The notes: generated by a model not told the origin, from the letters alone. DNA of 35,430 nt from Pseudomonas sp. ACN8 (GCF_002303925.1 NZ_MRCS01000061.1:1-35430), one strand, 5' to 3'; positions 1 to 8,316 are shown, numbered from the stretch's first letter. A program made the numbers and translations.

Positions 1-161
1 AAGAAAAGGTGTCGGCGGGTTGTTTCTGGATCACCGCCCAAGGCCATCAAGGCCAAGGACGGTGAAGATTTCAAAAACCCGGTTTCCAGTGGACCGTAAG
101 GCTGCTCCGCTTAAGTGAACAGCATTACCGCAATGGCGGGGCTTCATGGTATCGATCCGGA

Positions 162-875
162 TCAGCTGCCTTTGACTGGCTTGCCGTTGACCGTGCCATC
201 CAGGAGCATGATGTTGTATTCCTTGCCGTCGGTTTCGACTTGTTGCAGGCGGACCAGCAGGTAGTCCCAATCCTTGGCGAACCACATCACGGTGATGCGT
301 TTGTTCTGTGTCGGATCGCGTACACGTTCAACCTTGATCGCATCGATCTTGCCGGCCTTGGTGTCGACCTTTTCGGCGCCCAGCACGCGGAAGTCATAGG
401 TGTCGACTTCACCGCCGTCGACCACTTGATAACTCATGCTTTTTTTGCCGGCGGCGACGTCGTGCTGCAGGGCCAGTTGATAGCTGGATTTGTCGAGCAT
501 GCCACGGTTGAGTGGAACCTTGACCGCGTCGCCGCGATCGGTGCCGGTGACCATCTTGGTGTTCCAGTCGAAATCCAGATCCGCTTTCTTGGCCTTGCCC
601 AGGCCGCCACGTTCGAAGTGGTACGACTCTGGAAGAAGCGTGTCCTTGTCCATGGTCAGGGTGCTTTCCTCGGACAGGCTGGCGATCATCATCGATGCCT
701 TGAAACTCAGTTTCCATTTGCCGTCGCTGGTTTTTTCGAGGTTGCGCTCGGCAGTGCCACTCATGGGCAGCTGTTTCCAGTCGGCGGTGTAGCTGGCGGA
801 GAAAGGTTGAAGGTCTGCCGCCTGGGCGAAGGGCAAGGCGAGCAGAGCGCAAGCGAAGAGCAGGGCGCGACGCAT
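162..875 (-). CDS. DUF3108 domain-containing periplasmic protein
   Basis: This 237-residue protein begins with a classic Sec signal peptide: MRR, then a hydrophobic stretch, then AQA-A with predicted cleavage after residue 19. The rest is a beta-rich domain that I recognise as DUF3108, whose biochemical role is unknown; a periplasmic location is inferred from the signal. The start is fixed by an AGGAG box (complement of 881-885) a few bases upstream. That box overlaps the purN stop codon, so the gene is the third member of a purM-purN-DUF3108 transcription unit and probably depends on coupling to purN. Nothing in the sequence links it mechanistically to purine synthesis. The family call is fairly sure; the function is not known. 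Confidence 0.85.
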   Translation of the reverse strand: MRRALLFACALLALPFAQAADLQPFSASYTADWKQLPMSGTAERNLEKTSDGKWKLSFKASMMIASLSEESTLTMDKDTLLPESYHFERGGLGKAKKADLDFDWNTKMVTGTDRGDAVKVPLNRGMLDKSSYQLALQHDVAAGKKSMSYQVVDGGEVDTYDFRVLGAEKVDTKAGKIDAIKVERVRDPTQNKRITVMWFAKDWDYLLVRLQQVETDGKEYNIMLLDGTVNGKPVKGS

Positions 876-883
876 AAAATCTC

Positions 884-1534
884 CTAGTTTCGAATCAAGT
901 GGCCGCTGGCCGCGAGTAACTGTCCATCCAGTAAAGCACCTTGCTCGCCGAGGGCCAGACGGCCTTCGGCAAACCAGCGTACGGCCATCGGGTAGATCAG
1001 GTGTTCCTGAACATGGACCCGTTGCGCCAGACTCTGCGGCGAATCCTGTAACTCTACCGGTATTACAGCCTGTACGACCAGTGGTCCGCCATCGAGTTCC
1101 TCGGTGACGAAGTGCACGGAGCAGCCGTGCTCGGTGTCGCCGGCCTCCAGCGCGCGCTCATGAGTGTGTAACCCTTTGTATTTGGGTAGCAGCGAGGGAT
1201 GGATATTGAGCAGGCGACCCTGATAGTGGCGTACGAAACCGGCGCTGAGAATGCGCATGAATCCGGCCAGTACCACGAGTTTGGGGTTGAAGGCGTCGAT
1301 CAGTTCGATCAGCGCGGCGTCGAAGGCCTCGCGACCTTCGAAAGCCTTGTGATCCAGGGCGCGGGTGTCGATACCCGCGTCACTGGCGCGCTGCAGGCCG
1401 TAGGCGTCGGCGCGATTGGAGATCACCGCAGCGATGCGGACCGGGCTGTCGCCGGTCCGCGTGCTGTCGATCAGGGCCTGCAAGTTACTGCCGGTGCCGG
1501 ACAACAGCACCACCACATCACAGGTCTGAGACAT
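884..1534 (-). CDS. purN: Phosphoribosylglycinamide formyltransferase (GART)
   Basis: PurN transfers a formyl group from 10-formyl-tetrahydrofolate to GAR, the third step of de novo purine synthesis in the cytoplasm. The N-terminal VVLLSGTGSNLQAL segment is the phosphate-binding loop. LNIHPSLLPKYKG carries the catalytic Asn and His, and the later DGGPLV segment carries the catalytic Asp. The length of 216 residues is normal for the family. I chose the ATG at 1534 rather than the TTG one codon earlier, because its A overlaps the last base of the purM stop codon (TGATG), the usual coupled purM-purN junction. All expected active-site segments are present. Confidence 0.97.
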   Translation of the reverse strand: MSQTCDVVVLLSGTGSNLQALIDSTRTGDSPVRIAAVISNRADAYGLQRASDAGIDTRALDHKAFEGREAFDAALIELIDAFNPKLVVLAGFMRILSAGFVRHYQGRLLNIHPSLLPKYKGLHTHERALEAGDTEHGCSVHFVTEELDGGPLVVQAVIPVELQDSPQSLAQRVHVQEHLIYPMAVRWFAEGRLALGEQGALLDGQLLAASGHLIRN

Positions 1535-2592
1535 CAATGAGCCTTGAGGTTCTTCAGTTCAACCTGAGCCGCGCCTTCGGCAGCGGTGGAGATCTGGCCG
1601 ATGACCCAAGGCTGCTCGCCCGCTTCGCGCAGAACGTTCAGGGCAGTTTCAACGTGCTCCTGAGCCACGCAGATGACCATGCCCACGCCGCAGTTCAGCA
1701 CGCGGTGCATTTCGTTCTCGTCAACGTTGCCTTTCTCTTGCAGCCAGTCGAACACAGCAGGGCGGTTCCAGCTTGCCACGTCAACCACGGCTTGCGCGCC
1801 TTTTGGCAGCACGCGCGGGATGTTGTCCAGCAGGCCGCCACCGGTGATGTGGGCCATGGCTTTGACGGCACCGGTTTCCTTGATCAGCTTGAGCAGCGGC
1901 TTCACGTAGATGCGGGTCGGGGCCATCAGCAGGTCGGTCAGCGGCTTGCCGTCGAGCTGGATGTTTTCGATGTCGGCGCCGGACACTTCGATGATCTTGC
2001 GGATCAGCGAGTAGCCGTTGGAGTGCGGGCCGGAAGAAGGCAGGGCGAGCAGGGCATCGCCGGCAGCGACCTTGGAGCCGTCGATGATTTCGGATTTTTC
2101 CACGACGCCGACGCAGAAACCGGCCAGGTCGTAGTCTTCGCCTTCGTACATGCCCGGCATTTCAGCGGTTTCGCCGCCAACCAGCGAGCAACCCGACAGT
2201 TCGCAGCCAGCACCGATGCCGGTCACAACCTGGGCAGCGGTGTCGACGTTCAGTTTGCCGGTGGCGTAGTAGTCGAGGAAGAACAGCGGCTCGGCGCCGC
2301 ACACCACCAGGTCGTTGACGCACATGGCAACCAGGTCGATTCCGATGCTGTCGTGTTTGTTCAGGTTCAGTGCCAGGCGCAGCTTGGTGCCGACGCCGTC
2401 GGTACCGGAAACCAGCACAGGCTGCTTGTAGCCGGCCGGGATTTCGCAGAGGGCGCCGAAACCGCCCAGGCCGCCCATGACTTCCGGGCGCGCAGTGCGC
2501 TTGGCGACGCTCTTGATGCGTTCGACCAATGCTTCACCGGCGTCGATGTCTACACCGGCGTCCTTGTAGCTCAGGGAGGGTTGCTTGCTCAT
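1534..2592 (-). CDS. purM: Phosphoribosylformylglycinamidine cyclo-ligase (AIR synthetase)
   Basis: PurM closes the imidazole ring of AIR from FGAM using ATP, two steps after PurN in de novo purine synthesis. The 352-residue protein has the family N-terminus SLSYKDAGVDIDAGEALVE, the GVGTKLRLA segment, the CVNDLVVCGAEPLFFLDYYATG block and the GGGLLDNIPRVLP segment, all typical of AIR synthetases. It is the first gene of a minus-strand operon with purN and the DUF3108 gene; its stop codon shares one base with the purN start. A possible -10 element, GATAAAAT on the minus strand (2721-2728), lies about 130 bp upstream. Nothing is missing or odd. Confidence 0.98.
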   Translation of the reverse strand: MSKQPSLSYKDAGVDIDAGEALVERIKSVAKRTARPEVMGGLGGFGALCEIPAGYKQPVLVSGTDGVGTKLRLALNLNKHDSIGIDLVAMCVNDLVVCGAEPLFFLDYYATGKLNVDTAAQVVTGIGAGCELSGCSLVGGETAEMPGMYEGEDYDLAGFCVGVVEKSEIIDGSKVAAGDALLALPSSGPHSNGYSLIRKIIEVSGADIENIQLDGKPLTDLLMAPTRIYVKPLLKLIKETGAVKAMAHITGGGLLDNIPRVLPKGAQAVVDVASWNRPAVFDWLQEKGNVDENEMHRVLNCGVGMVICVAQEHVETALNVLREAGEQPWVIGQISTAAEGAAQVELKNLKAH

Positions 2593-2977
2593 GATCCAGG
2601 CCTTTAGGGGGGGATTTCTGGGTAACGACCGAGTCCATCGGGACCGCCGAAACAGGCGAAGGCGAGGGCCATGCGCGAATTTCAGGGGGCCCGGCTGTTG
2701 CCGGTCTGCGAAGGCGCGCGATTTTATCAGGCTTGAGCCGCAGCGGCCATCCTCAGGCCGACAGCAGGGCCATATCCGGTCAAAAAAAACCGTTGATGCA
2801 CGGTGTCGGTGGCATCCTGCATGGCTGTATAAGGTATCGCGATTAACCGTCTATCGTTATGACAGTGCGAAAACTTACCCGGAGCGTGTGAATGTTTTGC
2901 GTCGGGCAACGGTCACAGTCTTGCTCGATCGTCTTCATGCGGTCTGTTCCAGCCGCTCTTGTCGTCAGGAATCTTCC
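2593..2977. promoter_or_regulatory. Divergent intergenic region between purM and the DUF2066 gene
   Basis: About 385 bp separate the divergent starts. On the minus strand a GATAAAAT box (2721-2728) is a reasonable -10 for purM, with no clear -35. On the plus side the stretch around 2825-2870 is AT-richer and includes TATAAG and TATGAC, but no well-spaced promoter pair stands out. A codon-rich extension of the plus-strand frame runs through this gap, but it lacks a start with a ribosome site and contains no signal peptide, so I do not treat it as coding. No hairpin with a T tract is visible. Confidence 0.4.
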
Positions 2978-4030
2978 ATGCGTTTTTGTAAACTCTTGCT
3001 TGTGAGTTGTTTGTCAGTGGTCAGCCTGGTCAGTCAAGCCGAAACCGTCAAAGGCCTTTACCTGGTGCGCGAGCCGGTGAATGGCCAGTCGCCCGAGGAG
3101 CGCGACCAGGCGACTCAGCGTGCACTGGATACACTGGTGTTGCGCCTGACCGGCGACCCCAAGGCCGCTCAAAGTCCGGGGTTGGCGGCAATTCGTAAAG
3201 ACCCGCAACAGATCATCAGCCAATACGGTTTTGAGGCCGGGCCGCCGGAAGTCCTGAAAGTCGATTTCGACCCGGGCACCACCGAGCAGGCCTTGCGCCG
3301 CGCCGGCCTGGCCATGTGGGGTGCCAACCGGCCGTCGATCCTCGGCTGGTGGTTGAATGATTCCACCGAGGGTTCAAGCCTGGTGGGTGACGGCCAGGCC
3401 AGCGCAGCGCCGTTGCGTCGGGCTGCCCAGCACCGGGGCTTGCCATTGCGCTTGCCGTTGGCGGATTTGAATGAGCAGATCGTCGCGACCGCGCCGAATC
3501 TGGAGGGCGCGGACCCCGCGCCTTTGCAGGCGGCATCGGAGCGCTATAACGCCGACGCCCTGCTCGCCGTTCACGCCAGGGAGGAGGGTGGGCAGTGGCA
3601 AGCCAAGTGGCAATTGTGGCTGGGGGATAAAAAAGAGGCCGGCAACGTGCAAGGCGCCGATCAGGCCACCGTGGCCGATGCGGTGATGCTGGCGGTCAAC
3701 GAGCGCCTGGCGCCACGGTTTGTCGCCAAACCCGGTGCTTCGAGCGAGCAATTGCTGGAAGTGCAAGGCATGAATCTTGAGCACTACGCGTCGCTCGGGC
3801 GTTTGCTGGAGCCGTTTGGCGGGCGCGTGCAAAGTGTCGAGGGCGACCGGATTCTCTATCGGGTCAATGGCAGCGTCGATCAACTGCGTGCGCAACTGTC
3901 GCTGGCGAGGCTGCAGGAGGCGCCGGCGAGTCAGGTCCCGCCCCCGGTAGCGCCCGTTCAGCCAGCCACCGGCGGCGCGGTGCCAGTCGCCGCGCCGGCC
4001 CCGATCCCGCAACTGCGTTTTCGCTGGTAG
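2978..4030 (+). CDS. DUF2066 domain-containing exported protein
   Basis: This protein of 350 residues has an N-terminal signal peptide: MRFCK, a hydrophobic run, then SQA with predicted cleavage near residue 21. The remainder matches my memory of the DUF2066 family, an uncharacterised envelope protein found beside hda in Pseudomonas. The C-terminal 40 residues are rich in Pro, Ala and Val and end in LRFRW. I chose the ATG at 2978 because it starts the signal peptide directly; upstream in-frame codons give no export signal. It is followed 24 bp later by an AI-2E-type membrane protein, and the two are probably cotranscribed. The function is unknown. Confidence 0.85.
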   Translation: MRFCKLLLVSCLSVVSLVSQAETVKGLYLVREPVNGQSPEERDQATQRALDTLVLRLTGDPKAAQSPGLAAIRKDPQQIISQYGFEAGPPEVLKVDFDPGTTEQALRRAGLAMWGANRPSILGWWLNDSTEGSSLVGDGQASAAPLRRAAQHRGLPLRLPLADLNEQIVATAPNLEGADPAPLQAASERYNADALLAVHAREEGGQWQAKWQLWLGDKKEAGNVQGADQATVADAVMLAVNERLAPRFVAKPGASSEQLLEVQGMNLEHYASLGRLLEPFGGRVQSVEGDRILYRVNGSVDQLRAQLSLARLQEAPASQVPPPVAPVQPATGGAVPVAAPAPIPQLRFRW

Positions 4031-4066
4031 TTTTTCTTTCTTTATATAGAAGCAATGGAGTGGTTC

Positions 4067-5140
4067 ATGGCCGATTCGCGGCGTTGGTTCTGGCTCGGTG
4101 GGGTGGTCCTGCTGTGTGTGTTTGTCTGGTTGTTGCATCCGATCCTGACGCCGTTCCTGGTGGCGCTGCTGTTGGCCTACCTGTTCGACCCGCTGGTGGA
4201 TCGGCTGGAGAAGGCAGGCCTGTCCCGAACCTGGGGTGTCGTGGCGGTGTTTACCCTGTTTACATTGATCTTCACCGCGCTGCTGTTGGTCTTGGTGCCG
4301 TTGCTCGCCAGGCAATTGTTTCGTTTGTATGAACTGGCTCCACAGATGCTCGACTGGCTGCAGCACACGGCGTTGCCCTGGGCGCAATCGAAGTTCGGCC
4401 TGTCAGACGGTTTCTGGAAGTTCGACCAGCTCAAGGCCGCCATCAGCGAGCATATGAGTCAGACCACTGATGTTGTCGGCGTGGTGCTGAGTCATGCCAC
4501 AGCCTCTGGGCTGGCGTTGATCGGCTGGCTGGCGAACCTGGTGTTGATTCCGGTGGTGAGTTTCTACCTGTTGCGGGACTGGGACCTGATGATGGCCAGG
4601 ATCCGCGGCCTGCTGCCCCGTGAGCGTGAAGCGCGCGCGGTGTCGTTGGCGGGTGAATGCCATGAAGTGCTCGGCGCGTTCGTGCGCGGGCAGTTGCTGG
4701 TGATGGTGGCCTTGGGCGTGATCTACGCGGCAGGCCTGATGCTGGTCGGGTTGGAGCTGGGCCTGCTGATTGGCCTGATTGCCGGCCTGGCGGCGATCGT
4801 GCCGTACATGGGGTTTATCATCGGCATTGGCGCGGCGCTGCTTGCTGGGCTGTTCCAGTTCGGCGGTGATCTTTATCCGATGCTCGGCATTGTCGCGGTA
4901 TTCATGGTCGGTCAGGCGCTGGAGGGTATGGTGTTGACCCCTTGGCTGGTCGGTGACCGGATTGGCCTGCACCCGGTGGCGGTGATTTTCTCGATCCTGG
5001 CCGGTGGTGAGCTGTTTGGCTTTACCGGTGTGCTGCTGGCATTGCCGGTCGCGGCGGTGATCATGGTGTTGGTGCGCCATGTACATGATTTGTATAAGGT
5101 TTCTGAAATCTACGGGGGAGTCGACGAGCCGCGGGTGTAA
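4067..5140 (+). CDS. AI-2E family (PerM/TqsA-type) membrane transporter
   Basis: The protein is an integral membrane protein of 357 residues with about seven to eight hydrophobic helices: two at the N-terminus (FWLGGVVLLCVFVWLLHP and the next helix), one near residue 70, a long central soluble loop, and a block of helices from about residue 150 on. The PxxxFYLLRDW-like segment (VVSFYLLRDW) and the GQALEG...VGDRIGLHP region are characteristic of the AI-2E/PerM family. Members include quorum-signal exporters and Na+/H+ antiporters, so the substrate cannot be read from sequence. I prefer the ATG at 4067 over 4055 because GGAG at 4057-4060 lies six bases before it. It sits between the DUF2066 gene and hda. 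Confidence 0.88.
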   Translation: MADSRRWFWLGGVVLLCVFVWLLHPILTPFLVALLLAYLFDPLVDRLEKAGLSRTWGVVAVFTLFTLIFTALLLVLVPLLARQLFRLYELAPQMLDWLQHTALPWAQSKFGLSDGFWKFDQLKAAISEHMSQTTDVVGVVLSHATASGLALIGWLANLVLIPVVSFYLLRDWDLMMARIRGLLPREREARAVSLAGECHEVLGAFVRGQLLVMVALGVIYAAGLMLVGLELGLLIGLIAGLAAIVPYMGFIIGIGAALLAGLFQFGGDLYPMLGIVAVFMVGQALEGMVLTPWLVGDRIGLHPVAVIFSILAGGELFGFTGVLLALPVAAVIMVLVRHVHDLYKVSEIYGGVDEPRV

Positions 5141-5370
5141 GGGGCGTCGATAGCTATTGGCAGGCTGCCCGGGTTCGTGCCGGATCAGCCTGTCGGCGTC
5201 GCCCGCCTGTCACATGCACCGCCAAAGAATCTGCCACAAAACCGGTGCATTAACGCAAACCTTTGATTTTGCTTGTGGTCTGTCGCATTGTGCGGTCCGC
5301 TTCACGGGTATAAACTTCGCAAACTTTACACAGAGGCCACTAACGGTTCCTTTGGAACTGTTCAGTCAGC
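5141..5370. promoter_or_regulatory. hda upstream region with inverted repeats
   Basis: Two inverted repeats lie after the AI-2E gene: CAGGCTG (5161-5167) with CAGCCTG (5186-5192), a possible stem-loop without a T tract, and ATGCACCG (5214-5221) with CGGTGCAT (5243-5250). Further on, TATAAA near 5310 could serve as the -10 of an hda promoter, though the -35 is poor. A separate hairpin directly before the hda start is listed on its own. Confidence 0.4.
5342..5362 (+). promoter_or_regulatory. Hairpin immediately upstream of the hda start
   Basis: AACGGTTCC (5342-5350) and GGAACTGTT (5354-5362) can form a 9-bp stem (one G-U pair) with a TTT loop. It ends eight bases before the hda ATG. The only purine-rich segment available as a ribosome site, GGAAC at 5354-5358, is inside the stem. 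Translational control of hda by this hairpin is an inference. Confidence 0.5.
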
Positions 5371-6075
5371 ATGAAACCGATTCAGCTGCCCCTAGGTGTG
5401 CGTCTGCGTGACGACGCCACCTTTATCAACTACTACCCAGGCGCCAATGCCGCTGCACTCGGCTATGTCGAGCGGCTGTGCGAAGCCGACGCCGGCTGGA
5501 CCGAAAGCCTGATCTATCTTTGGGGCAAGGACGGGGTAGGGCGTACGCACCTGTTGCAGGCCGCCTGCCTGCGCTTCGAGCAAATGGGCGAGCCGGCGGT
5601 GTACCTGCCGTTGGCCGAACTGCTCGATCGCGGTATCGAAATCCTCGACAACCTCGAACAGTACGAACTGGTCTGTCTGGATGATTTGCAGGTGGTTGCC
5701 GGGCGGGCGGACTGGGAAGAGGCGCTGTTCCATCTGTTCAATCGCTTGCGTGACAGTGGCCGACGCTTGCTGATTGCCGCATCGACATCCCCGCGTGAGT
5801 TGCCGGTGAAGCTGGCGGATCTCAAATCCCGGCTGACCCTGGCCTTGATCTTCCAGATGCGCCCGCTGTCCGATGAGGACAAACTGCGTGCCCTGCAATT
5901 ACGCGCATCCCGTCGCGGCCTGCATCTGACCGATGAAGTCGGGCATTTCATTCTGACTCGCGGTACCCGCAGCATGAGTGCGTTGTTCGAGCTGTTGGAA
6001 CGCCTCGATCAGGCTTCCCTCCAGGCCCAGCGCAAGCTGACCATCCCGTTTCTGAAAGAAACCCTCGGCTGGTAA
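5371..6075 (+). CDS. hda: DnaA regulatory inactivator Hda
   Basis: Hda is a DnaA-related AAA+ protein that, bound to the replication clamp, stimulates ATP hydrolysis by DnaA and so blocks re-initiation. The 234-residue protein has an N-terminal clamp-binding motif (QLPLGV, from residue 5), a Walker A-like loop GKDGVGRTHL with Arg in place of Lys as in E. coli Hda, a Walker B segment LVCLDDLQVV, and the AAA+ lid with the GTRSMSALFELLERLD helix. It lacks the DNA-binding domain IV of DnaA, as expected. It follows the AI-2E transporter gene after 230 bp, the order I remember for Pseudomonas. A short hairpin covers the bases before its start. Confidence 0.96.
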   Translation: MKPIQLPLGVRLRDDATFINYYPGANAAALGYVERLCEADAGWTESLIYLWGKDGVGRTHLLQAACLRFEQMGEPAVYLPLAELLDRGIEILDNLEQYELVCLDDLQVVAGRADWEEALFHLFNRLRDSGRRLLIAASTSPRELPVKLADLKSRLTLALIFQMRPLSDEDKLRALQLRASRRGLHLTDEVGHFILTRGTRSMSALFELLERLDQASLQAQRKLTIPFLKETLGW

Positions 6076-6097
6076 GCCCGCTGAAACCGGGGCTTTT
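6074..6097 (+). terminator. Possible rho-independent terminator after hda
   Basis: AAGCCC (6074-6079) pairs with GGGCTT (6090-6095) and is followed by a short T run, starting inside the hda stop codon. The stem is short, so the call is tentative. A second perfect 7-bp inverted repeat, CCTGCAA-GG-TTGCAGG, follows at 6138-6153. Confidence 0.5.
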
Positions 6098-6177
6098 AGC
6101 CGGTTCGGCAAATTTCAGGCGCCAGCAATCCCGCTTTCCTGCAAGGTTGCAGGCCGCGTGTATGTTTAAAATGGGCT

Positions 6178-6187
6178 TAAGCGCTTA
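6178..6187. promoter_or_regulatory. TAAGCGCTTA palindrome before the first NlpC/P60 gene
   Basis: A perfect 10-bp palindrome sits in the AT-richer stretch 6160-6240 that must hold the promoter of the next gene. It could be an operator, but no regulator is suggested by its sequence, and a 10-bp palindrome may be chance. Confidence 0.25.
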
Positions 6188-6297
6188 GATGTAAACGGGA
6201 AACGGATAAGTCACAAAAAGATCGATTGAATTTGCAAATGAGGATGATAGCGGGCATAGTCTCGGCTTCTTTACAACTTTCAGCCACGGTCGTGCCC

Positions 6298-6930
6298 ATG
6301 CTAAATCGCTTCGCACCCCTCGTGCCTCTCGCACTCGTCACCCTGTTGTTCGGTTGCGCTGCCCACACTCCAGTGGCCCAGCAAGCTCCGCAACAGCAGG
6401 TTCAACACTCGGCCACTGCCCAGTCTTCCGCTCTCTTCCAGGAAGAGCTGGCCACCGAAAAAGAACTCGCAGACTTCGCTGGCGGCAAGTCCTACCAGCT
6501 TCCGGTCCTGGCCGACAGCATCCTCGAACGTGGCATGTCCCTGATTGGTACCCGTTACCGTTTCGGCGGTACTTCTGAAGCCGGCTTCGATTGCAGTGGT
6601 TTCATCGGTTACCTGTTCCGCGAAGAAGCGGGCATGAACCTGCCACGCTCCACCCGCGAAATGATCAACGTGGACGCTCCGCTGGTCTCGCGCAGCAAAC
6701 TTGAGCCGGGCGACCTGCTGTTCTTCGCTACCAACGGTCGTCGTGGTCGCGTCAGTCACGCCGGGATCTACCTGGGCGACAACCAGTTCATCCACTCCAG
6801 CAGCCGCCGCAGCGGCGGTGTGCGCATCGATAGCCTGGGCGACAGCTACTGGAGCAAGACTTTCATCGAAGCCAAGCGCGCCCTGGCAATGGCACCTAAC
6901 GCGTCGCCAATCGTCACTGCACGTAAATAA
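6298..6930 (+). CDS. NlpC/P60 (C40) family lipoprotein, probable peptidoglycan endopeptidase
   Basis: The protein is a cell-wall cysteine peptidase of the NlpC/P60 family, which cut peptide stems of murein. From the ATG at 6298 the product has 210 residues and begins with a lipoprotein signal ending in LLFGC (lipidated Cys20), so it should be membrane anchored. The catalytic domain fills the C-terminal half: Cys99 in FDCSGFIGY, His154 in VSHAGIYLG and His166 in FIHSSS form the expected triad. In-frame starts further upstream exist (TTG 6226, ATG 6238) but would bury the signal peptide behind extra residues, so I reject them; none has a strong ribosome site. A paralogue follows after a strong terminator. 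Confidence 0.92.
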   Translation: MLNRFAPLVPLALVTLLFGCAAHTPVAQQAPQQQVQHSATAQSSALFQEELATEKELADFAGGKSYQLPVLADSILERGMSLIGTRYRFGGTSEAGFDCSGFIGYLFREEAGMNLPRSTREMINVDAPLVSRSKLEPGDLLFFATNGRRGRVSHAGIYLGDNQFIHSSSRRSGGVRIDSLGDSYWSKTFIEAKRALAMAPNASPIVTARK

Positions 6931-7012
6931 GCGGACATTTTGTAAGGCGAACTTAAAGTCTTACTTGAAGTTTGTCGTGTAGCCGCTAGAATCTTGATCT
7001 ACAAATGATGGC

Positions 7013-7047
7013 AAACCGCCTGCGTCCAACGCAGGCGGTTTTCTTTT
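7013..7047 (+). terminator. Strong rho-independent terminator between the two NlpC/P60 genes
   Basis: A perfect 12-bp stem, AAACCGCCTGCG (7013-7024) with CGCAGGCGGTTT (7030-7041), has a 5-base loop and is followed by TCTTTT. It lies between the two paralogous genes, so the downstream copy needs read-through or a promoter of its own within about 50 bp. Confidence 0.9.
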
Positions 7048-7095
7048 CTGCGCTCCCCGCAGAAAAAGCCGCAGCCAGATCAGGATGTTCTGCTT

Positions 7096-7632
7096 ATGAC
7101 GACGTCGGCCCGCCTCGCAATCATGTTCTTCGCAGCGCTGCTCAGTGCCTGCGCCAGCCGCACACCGCCTCCTGCGCCGGTGATTCGCGCTCCCATCGTA
7201 TTTGGTTCCTCGCAGGCTTTTTCGCCCGAAGCGGAAGACGTGCTGTTTCGCGCCCTCGGTCTGGTGGGCACGCCTTATCGCTGGGGTGGCAACACGCCGG
7301 ATTCCGGGTTTGATTGCAGTGGCCTGATCGCTTACGTGTACCGCGATGTCGCCGGTATTGCCTTGCCGCGCACCACGCGTGAGATGATCTCCATGCAAGC
7401 GGCGAATGTAGGCAAGGAAGGCCTGCAGACCGGCGACCTGCTTTTCTTTGCCACCAATGGCGGTTCCCAGGTCAGTCATGCCGGCATCTATGTGGGAGAA
7501 GGGCGCTTCGTCCACGCGCCGGCCACCGGCGGCACCGTGAAGCTCGACAGCCTGTCCAAGGCGTATTGGCAAAAAGCTTACCTGAGCGCCAAGCGTGTTC
7601 TGCAGCCTGAGCATCTGGCGCGCAATCCGTAA
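7096..7632 (+). CDS. NlpC/P60 (C40) family lipoprotein, second paralogue
   Basis: The product of 178 residues has a lipoprotein signal ending in LLSAC (Cys19) and an NlpC/P60 catalytic domain with Cys74 in FDCSGLIAY, His128 in VSHAGIYVG and His140 in FVHAPA. It is clearly a paralogue of the preceding gene: GxxYRxGG, FDCSG, LPRxTREM, GDLLFFATNG and VSHAGIY all recur. The linker between lipid anchor and enzyme is shorter here, about 25 residues instead of about 50. It is probably also a murein endopeptidase, placed closer to the membrane; that last point is inferred from linker length. The methyltransferase gene follows 18 bp later, suggesting cotranscription. Confidence 0.92.
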   Translation: MTTSARLAIMFFAALLSACASRTPPPAPVIRAPIVFGSSQAFSPEAEDVLFRALGLVGTPYRWGGNTPDSGFDCSGLIAYVYRDVAGIALPRTTREMISMQAANVGKEGLQTGDLLFFATNGGSQVSHAGIYVGEGRFVHAPATGGTVKLDSLSKAYWQKAYLSAKRVLQPEHLARNP

Positions 7633-7650
7633 CCTTCGGAGCTGCTGGTC

Positions 7651-8313
7651 ATGACTGCTCGCACGCTTAATCTCGACGACGACCTGTACCAATACCTGCT
7701 CGATGTTTCCCTGCGCGAAACGCCGCTGCTCAAGCGCTTGCGCGATGAGACCCAGGCGCTGCCGATGGCGCGCTGGCAGGTGGCGCCTGAGCAGGGGCAG
7801 TTTCTTGCCCTGCTGGTGAAACTGACGGGGGCCAGGCGCTTGCTCGAAGTCGGCACCTTTACCGGCTACAGCGCGCTGTGCATGGCGGCGGCGTTGCCCG
7901 CTGACGGTTCGCTGATTTGCTGTGACATCCCTGGCGACTACAACTCCATCGCGCGGCGCTACTGGCAAGAAGCGGGGCTGGCCGGGCGGATTGACCTGCG
8001 GCTGGCTCCGGCGCTGGAAACCCTTGCCGAACTTGAGCGACAAGGGCAGGGCGGGCAGTACGACCTGGTGTTCATCGATGCCGACAAGGCCAACTACCCG
8101 GCTTATCTGGAACACGCCCTGCAATTGCTGCGGGTCGGTGGGCTGGCGGTGTTCGATAACACCCTGTGGAGCGGGCGCGTGCTCGAGGCCAGCCCCGAGA
8201 GCGCGGACACCCGGGCGATTCAGGCGCTCAACCGGGCGTTGAAGGATGATGCGCGGGTGGATTTGTCCTTGTTGCCGATCGGGGATGGTTTGACTCTTTG
8301 CCGCAAACGCTGA
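7651..8313 (+). CDS. Class I SAM-dependent O-methyltransferase
   Basis: This 220-residue protein resembles caffeoyl-CoA/catechol-type O-methyltransferases. The SAM-binding motif LLEVGTFTGYSAL lies near residues 64-76, an acidic residue in CCDIPGDY follows, and VFIDADKANYPAYLEHAL near residues 138-156 carries the metal and substrate-orienting acidic residues. VFDNTLWSGRV is a typical later motif of the family. It probably methylates a catechol-like or related small molecule using a divalent metal; the substrate is unknown. It starts 18 bp after the NlpC/P60 gene and is followed by a REP pair. Confidence 0.88.
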   Translation: MTARTLNLDDDLYQYLLDVSLRETPLLKRLRDETQALPMARWQVAPEQGQFLALLVKLTGARRLLEVGTFTGYSALCMAAALPADGSLICCDIPGDYNSIARRYWQEAGLAGRIDLRLAPALETLAELERQGQGGQYDLVFIDADKANYPAYLEHALQLLRVGGLAVFDNTLWSGRVLEASPESADTRAIQALNRALKDDARVDLSLLPIGDGLTLCRKR

Positions 8314-8316
8314 GCC

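Noticed and set aside
1..99. Possible 3' end of a plus-strand gene ending in TAA at 97-99
   Set aside because: The last 20 codons look acceptable, but the first part (KKRCRRVVSG) does not resemble Pseudomonas coding sequence and too little is present to identify a family.
31..285. Minus-strand frame of 84 codons overlapping the DUF3108 gene
   Set aside because: It overlaps a well-supported gene in another frame, has no ribosome site, and its product looks random.
2585..2977. N-terminal extension of the DUF2066 frame upstream of 2978
   Set aside because: It would place the signal peptide in the middle of the protein and runs across the purM promoter region.
4055..4066. ATG at 4055 as the start of the AI-2E gene
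   Set aside because: The GGAG at 4057-4060 is correctly spaced for the ATG at 4067 and would be inside the coding region if translation began at 4055.
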